A DNA stretch of 9,596 bases from Lysobacterales bacterium (GCA_015494035.1 WGBZ01000218.1:1-9596), one strand, 5' to 3'. Shown: positions 1 through 6,395, numbered from the stretch's first letter. Numbers and translations are program-made. Notes: generated by a model not told the origin, from the letters alone.

Positions 1-1098
1 CACAATGCCCGCACAGGCAAATACCACTGGCTGAAATTGCGCCAGCGCACCAATCGCTCTCCCCTGCCAGCCATTCAGCTGCTCAACACGCAAAACAAGC
101 CCATGCGCAGCGGCCTGGCGGTTTCGGTGTTGCAGCGCATCGAGCAGGAGCTGGCCGAGGGCAATCAGGTGTTGGTGTTTCTCAATCGCCGTGGCTGGTC
201 ACCGGCGCTGTTGTGTCACGCCTGCGGTTGGGTGGCGGACTGCCAGCACTGCGACGTCAAGCTCACCTATCACAAGCGCATTCACCGGCTGCGTTGCCAC
301 CATTGCGATCGCCAGTACCCGGTGCCGGAATTTTGCCCCAAGTGTGGTTCACAGGACATACAACCCATGGGCGAAGGCACCGAAAAACTGGGCGATACGC
401 TGGCTGGCGCGGTGGGTGCCGAGCGCGTGATCCGGGTGGATCGCGACACGGTGCGCTCGGCCAACCAGTGGAAAAAAACCCTGGCCCGCATTCGCAGTGG
501 CCAGCCGTGCGTCATGGTGGGCACGCAAATGCTGTCCAAGGGGCATGATTTTCCCAAGTTGACGCTGGTGGTGGTGGTCAACGTGGACGCCAATTTCTTT
601 TCGCTGGATTTTCGTGCGCCGGAAAAGCTGGCTCAGTTACTGGTGCAGGTCTCCGGCCGGGCCGGGCGCAAGGATCGCGCCGGAGAGGTGTTAATCCAGA
701 CCCACTGTCCGGACCAGCCCTTGTTTCAGCAGTTATTTCGTCAGGGTTACGAAGCGTTTGCCGAGGCCGAATTGGAACAGCGGGCGGCGGCCGGTTTTCC
801 ACCGGCTTCCCACATGGCCATTGTGCGCGCCAGGGCGAAAAACCCCGAACAGGTGGAGGGCTTTCTGCAACAGATGGCCGAGGCTTTGCCGAAGAACCCG
901 GAAGTGGCGGTGATGGGGCCGATTCCAGCGCCCATATTCCGCAAGGGCGATTTTTACCACATGCAGCTGCTGTTCAACAGCCACCAGCGCCCGGCCCTGC
1001 GCCGCTTGTTACGGCATTTGCTGGCCTGGCCGGGGCTGAATCGGCCACCTTCGGGCCTGCACTGGAGCCTGGATATCGACCCGCAGGAACTGGCCTGA
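1..1098 (+). CDS. priA: Primosomal protein N' (PriA) helicase, C-terminal half, gene enters from the left edge
   Basis: PriA is the 3'-to-5' superfamily 2 DNA helicase that recognises stalled forks and reloads the replisome. The reading frame is open from base 1, so the start, the DNA-binding domain and the Walker A/DEAH part lie outside the window. About 365 codons remain of a family length near 730. Eight cysteines in four CxxC pairs (codons at 214/223, 241/250, 295/304 and 334/343) form the two-zinc insertion that is diagnostic of PriA. After it come helicase motif V (GTQMLSKGHDFPKLTLV, about 520-570) and motif VI (QVSGRAGR, about 646-669), then the C-terminal domain. A TTG at base 37 is not a start, because the frame continues upstream without a stop. 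The stop lies 10 bases from the convergent pepQ stop, and I see no hairpin terminator between them. Identification is secure; only the 5' part is unseen. Confidence 0.97.
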   Translation, partial: HNARTGKYHWLKLRQRTNRSPLPAIQLLNTQNKPMRSGLAVSVLQRIEQELAEGNQVLVFLNRRGWSPALLCHACGWVADCQHCDVKLTYHKRIHRLRCHHCDRQYPVPEFCPKCGSQDIQPMGEGTEKLGDTLAGAVGAERVIRVDRDTVRSANQWKKTLARIRSGQPCVMVGTQMLSKGHDFPKLTLVVVVNVDANFFSLDFRAPEKLAQLLVQVSGRAGRKDRAGEVLIQTHCPDQPLFQQLFRQGYEAFAEAELEQRAAAGFPPASHMAIVRARAKNPEQVEGFLQQMAEALPKNPEVAVMGPIPAPIFRKGDFYHMQLLFNSHQRPALRRLLRHLLAWPGLNRPPSGLHWSLDIDPQELA

Positions 1099-1108
1099 CG
1101 GGCTGACC

Positions 1109-2401
1109 TTATTCCAGCGAACGAGTCAGGTTATAGGCTTCGTGCGTGCCCACGCGCACGTTATCTTCTATGCGAATGCCGCCATAAGGCAGGAAATGTT
1201 CCACCGCGTTCCAGTGAATGGACTGGCCCAGCGGGCTTTCGCGGGCTTCGTCCAGCAGCAGCGGGATAAAATAAATGCCCGGTTCAATGGTCAGCACGTG
1301 ACCGGCTTCCAGGGTCCGCAGCAGGCGCAGGTATGGGTGTTTTGCCGGTTGTGCAATGGGCGTGCCGGCCGGGTCGGCCTGTTTGCCGCCCACGTCGTGC
1401 ACCTGCAGACCCAGAAAATGCCCCAGGCCGTGGGGAAAGAAGACGTTGGTCAGGCCGCTGTCCGCGGCTGTCTGGCCATCCACGGTGATGAGGTCAAAGT
1501 CGCGCAGAATATCGCCGATGAACCGGTGCGCTGTTTCGTGCAGCGCCACGTAGGACTGACCAGCCACGGCCTTGGCCACCAGTTTCTGCTGGGCCGCATC
1601 CAGGGCTTCAATCAGGTCATCAAAAGGCGATTCGGTCCAGGCATAGGTACGCGTGATGTCGGCCGCATAGCCGTGACTCTGGGCGCCGGCATCGATGAGA
1701 AAGGAGTGGCGGGCAAAATCCGGCAAAGGCTCGCGCAACAACTGCTGGTAATGCAACACCGCGCCATTCTGGTTCTGGGCCACGATGTTGCCATAAGGCA
1801 GTTCGGCTTCGGTGTGACCGGCCGCTCGCAGGTAATCCAGGTGCGTTTCAAATTCGCTTTTGCCGGCATAGAAAGCGTCTTTGGCGGCCCGGTGGCCGCG
1901 CAGGGCGCGTTTGTTGGCCTGCAGAATCTGTTCCACCTCGTAACCCGTCTTGTAAGATCGGCCCCAGTGCAAGGGATTCAACAAGGCCGCTGGATTGGTG
2001 TGGTTGGCGGCCATGGGCGAGGCTTCGGGCTGGCCAATGAACGCATGTCGGGCCAGGTTGGCAAAGCGGGGCAGTTGGCTGTCATCGGCAAAGGGGCGGA
2101 TATCAAATGCTTCCACCCATTCGCCAGTGGGCGCTTCGGGCACGGAATGCCAGTAATCGCGGGGCTGATACAGGTAGAGCACGGGTTTTTTGCCCGGCTG
2201 GTAGTGCAGGTAGCTGTGTGGATAGCTGGCCGCTTCGGGCACCCACCAGGCAAAATGCGGGTTGGGCCGGTAAGGCCAGGGCATGTCGTCGAGAAAATAG
2301 TTTTCCGGCCGGTTGGCATAAATCACCACGCCGTCATGGCCACTGGCGGCCAGGGCCTTGTCGCTGTGTTCCTTGACATGATCCAGGTGTTGCATAAACA
2401 T
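1109..2401 (-). CDS. pepQ: Xaa-Pro dipeptidase (prolidase) PepQ
   Basis: PepQ is a cytoplasmic dinuclear-metal peptidase that cleaves dipeptides with C-terminal proline; some homologues also hydrolyse organophosphates. The protein has 430 residues, close to the roughly 440 of E. coli PepQ, and aligns along its whole length. The N-terminal domain contains FLDDMPWPYRPNPHF, and a pita-bread M24 catalytic domain follows. All five expected metal ligands are present: Asp237 (LIDAG), Asp248 (AADITRT), His328 (PHGLGHFLG), Glu373 (LTIEPG) and Glu412 (IRIEDN). The VHDVGG substrate loop is also intact. I chose the ATG at 2401 because GGAG lies 8 bases upstream. An in-frame TTG two codons earlier would leave only about 2 bases after that ribosome site. 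The gene is monocistronic here: it diverges from the DUF4442 gene and converges with priA. An extended -10 promoter is visible at 2464-2472. Confidence 0.96.
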   Translation of the reverse strand: MFMQHLDHVKEHSDKALAASGHDGVVIYANRPENYFLDDMPWPYRPNPHFAWWVPEAASYPHSYLHYQPGKKPVLYLYQPRDYWHSVPEAPTGEWVEAFDIRPFADDSQLPRFANLARHAFIGQPEASPMAANHTNPAALLNPLHWGRSYKTGYEVEQILQANKRALRGHRAAKDAFYAGKSEFETHLDYLRAAGHTEAELPYGNIVAQNQNGAVLHYQQLLREPLPDFARHSFLIDAGAQSHGYAADITRTYAWTESPFDDLIEALDAAQQKLVAKAVAGQSYVALHETAHRFIGDILRDFDLITVDGQTAADSGLTNVFFPHGLGHFLGLQVHDVGGKQADPAGTPIAQPAKHPYLRLLRTLEAGHVLTIEPGIYFIPLLLDEARESPLGQSIHWNAVEHFLPYGGIRIEDNVRVGTHEAYNLTRSLE

Positions 2402-2463
2402 GGGCAAAGCTCCGGTGGTTTGGCGACGACACAGGCGCGGAATAAAGCGCCCTCAGGGCTGAG

Positions 2464-2472
2464 ATTGTACCA
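2464..2472 (-). promoter_or_regulatory. Candidate extended -10 promoter of pepQ
   Basis: On the minus strand the sequence reads TGG-TACAAT. This is a 5/6 match to the sigma70 -10 box, preceded by the TGn of an extended -10 element. The segment 17 bases further upstream (GGCGAA) is a poor -35 box, which is typical when an extended -10 is present. Transcription would start near 2457 and give a leader of about 55 bases, including a short hairpin (GCCCT-C-AGGGC on the plus strand, 2449-2459). Inferred from sequence only. Confidence 0.5.
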
Positions 2473-2486
2473 CTGGCCGGGCCAGT
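2472..2486. promoter_or_regulatory. Perfect 15-base inverted repeat, candidate operator between divergent promoters
   Basis: The sequence is ACTGGCC-G-GGCCAGT: two perfect 7-base arms around one central base. It lies between the -10 box of pepQ (2464-2469, minus) and that of the DUF4442 gene (2509-2514, plus). It touches the extended -10 of pepQ and the weak -35 position of the other gene (2486-2491). A protein bound here could control both directions. No regulator gene is adjacent. It is also GC-rich and could be fortuitous. Confidence 0.4.
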
Positions 2487-2508
2487 TTCGCCGCCTGCGC
2501 CGACAGGC

Positions 2509-2514
2509 TATAAT
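2509..2514 (+). promoter_or_regulatory. Consensus -10 box (TATAAT) ahead of the DUF4442 gene
   Basis: A perfect TATAAT occurs with only a weak -35 (TTTCGC, 2486-2491, 17-base spacer). The expected transcription start, about 7 bases downstream of the box, is at or next to the ATG at 2522. The message would therefore be leaderless or nearly so. No Shine-Dalgarno sequence precedes the ATG, which fits. Confidence 0.5.
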
Positions 2515-2521
2515 GCGCCGC

Positions 2522-3022
2522 ATGAGCCAGGAATCACCAAGCAAAAAAAACCCGCATGAAGCCCCGGGCCAACGCCTGCTGCGTTTGTGGAATACTGCCC
2601 GTACCAAGCCGCTGGGCAAACAACTGTTCAGCCGCATGCTGGGCCGGATGGTACCGTATTCGGGCAGCGTCAAGGCAGTGGTGGAAGTGCTTGAGCCGGG
2701 TTATGCAAAAATCACCGTCAAGGATCGCCGCTCCATCCGCAACCATTTGCGCAGTGTGCACGCGGTGGCGCTGATCAACATTGGCGAACTGGTGAGCGGA
2801 CTGGCTATGCTGGTGGGCTTGCCCGAAGGGATTCGTGGCATCGTGACACACCTGGAGGCGGACTACCACAAAAAAGCCAAGGGCACCCTGACCGCCGAAT
2901 GCCACACGGACATACCCGCGGTGGGCACCGAGCCGGTGGAATATCCGGTGGAGGCCAAAATCTTCAACGCTGCCGGGGAACATGTGACCACGGTGCGGGC
3001 GGTGTGGCATTTGTCTCCCTAG
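2522..3022 (+). CDS. DUF4442 hotdog-fold protein, putative acyl-CoA/ACP thioesterase
   Basis: This 166-residue protein matches the DUF4442 family, a branch of the hotdog-fold thioesterases related to YiiD and PaaI. The family fold is suggested by RMVPYSGSV (about residues 42-50), then the long-helix signature NHLRSVHAVALINIGELVSGLA (about 74-95), with a conserved Asn-His pair, a second His80 and Glu89, and a final strand near VEAKIFNAAGEHVTTVRAVWHL. Hotdog thioesterases hydrolyse acyl thioesters; the substrate cannot be read from the sequence. The start is uncertain: ATG at 2522, or an in-frame ATG at 2513 that is part of the TATAAT box. I prefer 2522 because the mRNA probably begins there. 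The TAG stop is part of a CTAG (3019-3022) that appears to be the target of a mobile-element insertion. paaZ, whose C-terminal domain is also a hotdog fold, lies 140 bases downstream on the same strand. Confidence 0.85.
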   Translation: MSQESPSKKNPHEAPGQRLLRLWNTARTKPLGKQLFSRMLGRMVPYSGSVKAVVEVLEPGYAKITVKDRRSIRNHLRSVHAVALINIGELVSGLAMLVGLPEGIRGIVTHLEADYHKKAKGTLTAECHTDIPAVGTEPVEYPVEAKIFNAAGEHVTTVRAVWHLSP

Positions 3023-3093
3023 GAAAGCTCTGATTGAATCGTGAACTCGCTTCTCACACCCGAAATGTCCGATAACTGCAATGAAGTCCTGGC
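3023..3093. mobile_element. Truncated left half of an IS5-like MITE (second copy of the 8706-8863 element)
   Basis: These 71 bases align without gaps to 8706-8776 with a handful of substitutions. They begin with the terminal repeat (GAAAGCTCTGATTGAATC against GGAAGCTCTGATCGAATC) and follow CTAG, which fits the YTAR target used by the IS5 group. The right half and right terminal repeat are missing. Similarity stops immediately before the point that corresponds to the central palindrome of the intact copy (8778-8791). The remnant lies between the DUF4442 stop and paaZ, so it may have separated paaZ from an older promoter or operon. Confidence 0.85.
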
Positions 3094-3162
3094 AGCGCCA
3101 CCTTTTCCGTTCAGGCACAATAACAAAACCACCAAAAAACGAATCACGACTGGGGACAACCA

Positions 3163-5253
3163 ATGAACACCTTGCAATCCTATGCCAAAGGCCAGTGGCA
3201 CACCGCCACGGCGGGTTTTCGTCAATGCCATCACGCCATCACCGGCGAACCCATTGCCCGCATTTCCTCCCAGGGGCTGGATTTTGCCGGCATGCTGGAC
3301 TACGCCAAGGAAAAAGGCGGCCCGGCCCTGCGCGCCATGACCTTTCACGAACGGGCCACCATGCTCAAGGAGCTGGCCATCGAGCTGCTGGCACATAAAA
3401 AGGAATTCTACGACCTGTCCTGGGCCACCGGCGCCACCAAAGTGGATTCCTGGATCGACATTGAAGGCGGCATTGGCACCCTGTTTGTGTACGCCGGCAA
3501 GGGCCGTCGCGAGATGCCGGATCACACACTGTATATTGACGGTAATCCCGAGCACATCAGCAAAGGCGGCAGTTTTCTGGGCCAGCATATCTGCTCGTCC
3601 CTGCGCGGAGTCGGGGTGCACATCAATGCCTTCAACTTTCCCGTCTGGGGGATGCTGGAAAAACTCGGCCCGACCCTGCTGGCTGGCGTGCCGGCCATTG
3701 TCAAACCGGCCTCCAATACCGCCTACCTGACCGAGCTGGTTTTCCGCCGCATGGTGGAATCCGGCATCCTGCCCGAAGGGGCCGTGCAGCTCATTTGCGG
3801 CAGCACGGGTGATTTGTTCGAGCACTTGGGTTGCCAGGACGTGGTGGCCTTTACCGGTTCGGCCAGCACCGGCAAAATGCTCAAAAGCCACCCCAAAGTG
3901 CTGGAAAATTCCGTGCGTTTCACCATGGAGGCCGACAGCCTGAACTGTTCCGTGCTGATGCCTGATGCGGTGCCCGGCACGCCGGAATTCGACCTCTACG
4001 TGAAGGAAGTCGTTAATGAAATGACCACCAAATGCGGTCAGAAGTGTACCGCCATTCGCCGCGCCATTGTGCCGCGAGAGCTGATGCCGGCGGTGGCCGA
4101 TGCCGTGGCCGAACGGTTGGGCAAAGTCACCATTGGCGACCCGCAGGCCGAAGGCGTGCGCATGGGCGCGCTGGCCTCGCACGCCCAGCGGGAGGAAGTG
4201 CGCCAGCGGGTGGCCGAACTCTCGCAGTGTTGCGATGTGCTGTATGGCGACCCGGACACGGTGCAGGTCACCGGCGCCGATGCCGAAGCCGGGGCATTTA
4301 TGTCTCCCATACTGCTGGCCTGCGATCAGCCAGTGGAAAAAGGCTCGGTGCACGACATCGAAGCCTTTGGCCCGGTGAGCACACTGATGCCCTATGACAG
4401 CCTGGAACAGGCGGCAACACTGGCCAACATGGGGCAGGGTTCGCTGGTGGGTTCCATTTTTGGCGCCGATGATGCCAGCATGGCCGAGCTGGTCAATCTC
4501 ACCGCCAGCCATCACGGTCGCCTGGTGCTCATCAACCGCGATTCGGCCCGCGAATCCACCGGTCACGGTTCGCCCCTGCCCCACCTGACCCACGGTGGGC
4601 CCGGGCGAGCCGGTGGTGGAGAGGAAATGGGCGGCGTGCGTGGCGTGCTGCATTACATGCAACGCACGGCCCTGCAGGGTTCGCCCACCACCTTGTCGCA
4701 CATTTGTCAGAAATACCTGCCGAAGGCCAAAACCTTTGCCGGTCCCGAACATCCCTTCAGGCGTCACTTTGAAGATCTGAAAATAGGCGAAACCCTCATC
4801 GCCGGGCCGCGCACGGTGACGTTGGAAGACATTGAGCGTTTTGCCGACCTCAGCGGCGATCATTTTTACGCCCATATGGACGAAGCCGCGGCTGCCGCCA
4901 ACCCGTTTTTTGAAGGCCGCGTGGCGCACGGTTATTTTGTCGTTTCCATGGCCGCCGGTTTATTTGTGCAGCCAGACCCCGGCCCGGTGCTGGCCAATTA
5001 CGGCCTGGATGACCTGCGCTTTGTGGAGCCGGTTTATCCCGGCGATGACCTGACGGTGCGCCTGACCTGCAAGCAGAAATCCTACCGCCGGGGCAAGGGT
5101 TACGGAGAGGTGCGCTGGGACGTGGAAGTGACCAACCAGGACAGCGAAACCGTGGCCCAGTACGACATCCTGACGCTGGTGGCCTCGAAAAACGAAGCGG
5201 TGGTGCCACCGGAGAAGAAAGAGCAGAAAAAGCGCTTCAAGAAACCGGCATGA
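3163..5253 (+). CDS. paaZ: Bifunctional PaaZ: aldehyde dehydrogenase fused to MaoC-type enoyl-CoA hydratase (oxepin-CoA hydrolase)
   Basis: PaaZ opens the oxepin-CoA ring formed in aerobic phenylacetate degradation and oxidises the resulting semialdehyde with NADP+. The protein has 696 residues (E. coli 681) and aligns end to end. Residues about 1-520 are the aldehyde dehydrogenase, with nucleophile Cys295 (GQKCTAIRR) and Glu256 (FTMEADSLN), the same numbers as in E. coli. Residues about 530-680 are the MaoC hotdog hydratase, with Asp566 and His571 in SGDHFYAHMD, followed by VAHGYFV. Both active sites look intact. The ATG has GGGGA 6 bases upstream and its N-terminus aligns with E. coli PaaZ. 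The last 20 or so residues form an additional Lys-rich tail. No other paa gene is present, so the physiological substrate may differ from phenylacetate intermediates. The stop overlaps the next start (ATGA). No convincing promoter is visible in 3094-3150. Confidence 0.95.
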   Translation: MNTLQSYAKGQWHTATAGFRQCHHAITGEPIARISSQGLDFAGMLDYAKEKGGPALRAMTFHERATMLKELAIELLAHKKEFYDLSWATGATKVDSWIDIEGGIGTLFVYAGKGRREMPDHTLYIDGNPEHISKGGSFLGQHICSSLRGVGVHINAFNFPVWGMLEKLGPTLLAGVPAIVKPASNTAYLTELVFRRMVESGILPEGAVQLICGSTGDLFEHLGCQDVVAFTGSASTGKMLKSHPKVLENSVRFTMEADSLNCSVLMPDAVPGTPEFDLYVKEVVNEMTTKCGQKCTAIRRAIVPRELMPAVADAVAERLGKVTIGDPQAEGVRMGALASHAQREEVRQRVAELSQCCDVLYGDPDTVQVTGADAEAGAFMSPILLACDQPVEKGSVHDIEAFGPVSTLMPYDSLEQAATLANMGQGSLVGSIFGADDASMAELVNLTASHHGRLVLINRDSARESTGHGSPLPHLTHGGPGRAGGGEEMGGVRGVLHYMQRTALQGSPTTLSHICQKYLPKAKTFAGPEHPFRRHFEDLKIGETLIAGPRTVTLEDIERFADLSGDHFYAHMDEAAAAANPFFEGRVAHGYFVVSMAAGLFVQPDPGPVLANYGLDDLRFVEPVYPGDDLTVRLTCKQKSYRRGKGYGEVRWDVEVTNQDSETVAQYDILTLVASKNEAVVPPEKKEQKKRFKKPA

Positions 5254-5831
5254 CAGGCAGAAAGACCGACCTGAGAGCCAGTCAGCGACTGGCCCGGTGG
5301 CTGTTGGCCCGGCGCGGTTGGCAATTGGATGATAAATTGCCCCCAGTGGATTCCTACGTCATTATCGCCGCGCCCCACACCAGTAACTGGGACTTTCCCA
5401 TTGGCATTCTGGCCAAATGGGCGCTGGGGCTGGAATTCAAGTGGCTGGGCAAACACACCCTTTTTCGCTGGCCTTATGGCTGGTTGTTCCGGGCACTGGG
5501 TGGTATTCCGGTGTATCGCCATCGGCGCGAGAACCTCAGCGAGCAGATGGCCAGTTATTTTCAGCGCCATCCCGGCACGGTACTGGCCCTGACCCCAGAG
5601 GGCACACGTTCTTACAGCAGCCACTGGAAAAGCGGCTTTTATCACATTGCCCAACGCGCTGGCGTGCCGGTGGCCCTGGGTCATCTGGATTACGGCCGCA
5701 AACGGGTGGGCATCGGCGCTTATATCGAACTGAGTGGTGATCGGGACGAAGACATGCAGAAAATCGCCGACTACTATGCGGATATCACAGGCAAATACCC
5801 GGAAAAACAGGGCCCGGTGCGCTTGCGCTAA
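5250..5831 (+). CDS. PlsC-like lysophospholipid/glycerolipid acyltransferase family protein
   Basis: This 193-residue protein carries the glycerolipid acyltransferase motifs: HTSNWD (His43-x4-Asp48, the catalytic HX4D), GGIPVYR (84-90, motif II), TPEGTRS (115-121, in place of FPEGTRS) and GVPVALGHLDY (138-148). Members transfer acyl groups from acyl-CoA or acyl-ACP to a lysophospholipid or similar acceptor at the cytoplasmic membrane. The protein is shorter than canonical PlsC (about 240 residues) and has no obvious N-terminal membrane helix, so it belongs to a compact subfamily whose acceptor is unknown. The ATG overlaps the paaZ stop by 4 bases, indicating translational coupling and one transcript. 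The stop is 7 bases from the end of the convergent toxin gene with no terminator between, so read-through would be antisense to the toxin-antitoxin operon. The family call is firm; the specific reaction is not. Confidence 0.87.
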   Translation: MTGRKTDLRASQRLARWLLARRGWQLDDKLPPVDSYVIIAAPHTSNWDFPIGILAKWALGLEFKWLGKHTLFRWPYGWLFRALGGIPVYRHRRENLSEQMASYFQRHPGTVLALTPEGTRSYSSHWKSGFYHIAQRAGVPVALGHLDYGRKRVGIGAYIELSGDRDEDMQKIADYYADITGKYPEKQGPVRLR

Positions 5832-5838
5832 AAACAGC

Positions 5839-6102
5839 TTATTCGTAATGGGTCCACAAACGCAGCACCTTGACAGTCCTTTGTTCTTCAATGACCTGAT
5901 AAACCAGCCGGTGTTGAAGGTTGATCCGACGGGAATAGGTGCCAGTCAGGTCTCCGACCAGGGCTTTATACGGCGGGTATTCCTGGAAAGGGTCCGAAGC
6001 AAGGATGTCGAGTAGTTTTTGCGCTTTGGGCTTCAGGCCGGATGCTGCCAGTTTTTTCGCGTCCTTTTGAGCCTGGCGGGTAAAAACCACACGCCAACTC
6101 AC
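5839..6102 (-). CDS. Txe/YoeB-family type II toxin (mRNA interferase)
   Basis: This 87-residue protein is the RelE-fold ribonuclease of a type II toxin-antitoxin pair; YoeB binds the ribosome and cleaves mRNA at the A site. The family core SRRINLQHRLVYQV (57-70) includes Arg59 and Arg65, and the protein ends in THYE, so His85 and Tyr86 correspond to catalytic His83/Tyr84 of E. coli YoeB (84 residues). Position 46, Glu in E. coli YoeB (KPEPLK), is Lys here (PPYKALVGDL), so the proposed general base is absent from its usual position. The gene starts with GTG, whose first bases overlap the antitoxin stop (GTGA, 6099-6102), implying coupled translation. The family call is strong; whether the toxin is fully active is uncertain. 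Confidence 0.92.
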   Translation of the reverse strand: MSWRVVFTRQAQKDAKKLAASGLKPKAQKLLDILASDPFQEYPPYKALVGDLTGTYSRRINLQHRLVYQVIEEQRTVKVLRLWTHYE

Positions 6103-6341
6103 CAGTCCAGCTTCTCATCACAGGCGGAAACCGGTGTGTGCTTGCCCTGATGGATTGACTCGCGCATGCCAGGGACTGAAAGCAGATAGAGGGTTTCTTT
6201 AATGGCTTCCCAGTCGGATTCTGAAACCAGCACCGCATTGGCACGCTTGCCGGTAATGAGAATGGGCTGATGGGTTTCTGCGGCTTCGTCAATAAGCCCG
6301 TAAAGTCGGGCACGGGCTTCGGTGACTTTCAGGGTTGTCAT
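6099..6341 (-). CDS. Phd/YefM-family type II antitoxin
   Basis: This 80-residue antitoxin is encoded ahead of its toxin, the usual order for YefM-YoeB pairs. Residues 1-50 match the Phd/YefM DNA-binding fold (MTTLKVTEARARL, then PILITGKRANAVLVSESDWEAI). The C-terminal part (ETLYLLSVPGMRESI to EKLDW) matches the toxin-wrapping segment of antitoxins paired with Txe/YoeB. The ATG at 6341 is chosen because GGAGAG lies 5 bases upstream and because the Phd/YefM fold starts there; the open frame continues 18 codons further upstream without homology. Such antitoxins neutralise the toxin by direct binding and, with it, repress their own promoter. A 16-base inverted repeat overlapping a promoter-like sequence is present just upstream (6357-6372). 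Confidence 0.92.
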   Translation of the reverse strand: MTTLKVTEARARLYGLIDEAAETHQPILITGKRANAVLVSESDWEAIKETLYLLSVPGMRESIHQGKHTPVSACDEKLDW

Positions 6342-6356
6342 GGTCGCTCTCCGTAA

Positions 6357-6395
6357 TACGATCACTATCGTACGCAAAAACGTCCGCCACCGCAA
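6357..6395 (-). promoter_or_regulatory. Toxin-antitoxin promoter with overlapping inverted-repeat operator
   Basis: On the minus strand TTGCGG (-35, 6390-6395) is followed after exactly 17 bases by TACGAT (-10, 6367-6372). The -10 box is itself one arm of a perfect inverted repeat, TACGAT-AGTG-ATCGTA (6357-6372). A repressor bound to it would block the promoter, as expected for autoregulation by a Phd/YefM antitoxin. The repeat sequence differs from the TGTACA core known for E. coli YefM, so the specificity is an inference. Confidence 0.6.

Noticed and set aside
1094..1130. CCTGAC ... GTCAGG inverted repeat spanning the priA and pepQ stop codons
   Set aside because: The loop is 25 bases and there is no T-tract on either strand, so I do not call it a terminator.
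2402..2407. TTG as an earlier pepQ start
   Set aside because: It would sit about 2 bases after the GGAG ribosome site, whereas the ATG at 2401 is 8 bases away.
1142..2521. Long plus-strand frame antisense to pepQ joined in frame to the DUF4442 gene
   Set aside because: The part before 2513 is the shadow of pepQ; only the downstream section from 2522 matches a protein family.
3094..3150. A possible promoter for paaZ (CACAAT near 3116)
   Set aside because: The best upstream partner CTGGCA is 21 bases away, too far for a sigma70 promoter.
3019..4929. A 636-codon open frame antisense to paaZ
   Set aside because: It mirrors a well-identified gene in GC-rich DNA, resembles no family I know, has no ribosome site, and its end is formed by the MITE remnant.
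5100..5891. Minus-strand 263-codon frame opposite the paaZ end and the acyltransferase
   Set aside because: Shadow of two genes with clear motifs on the plus strand.
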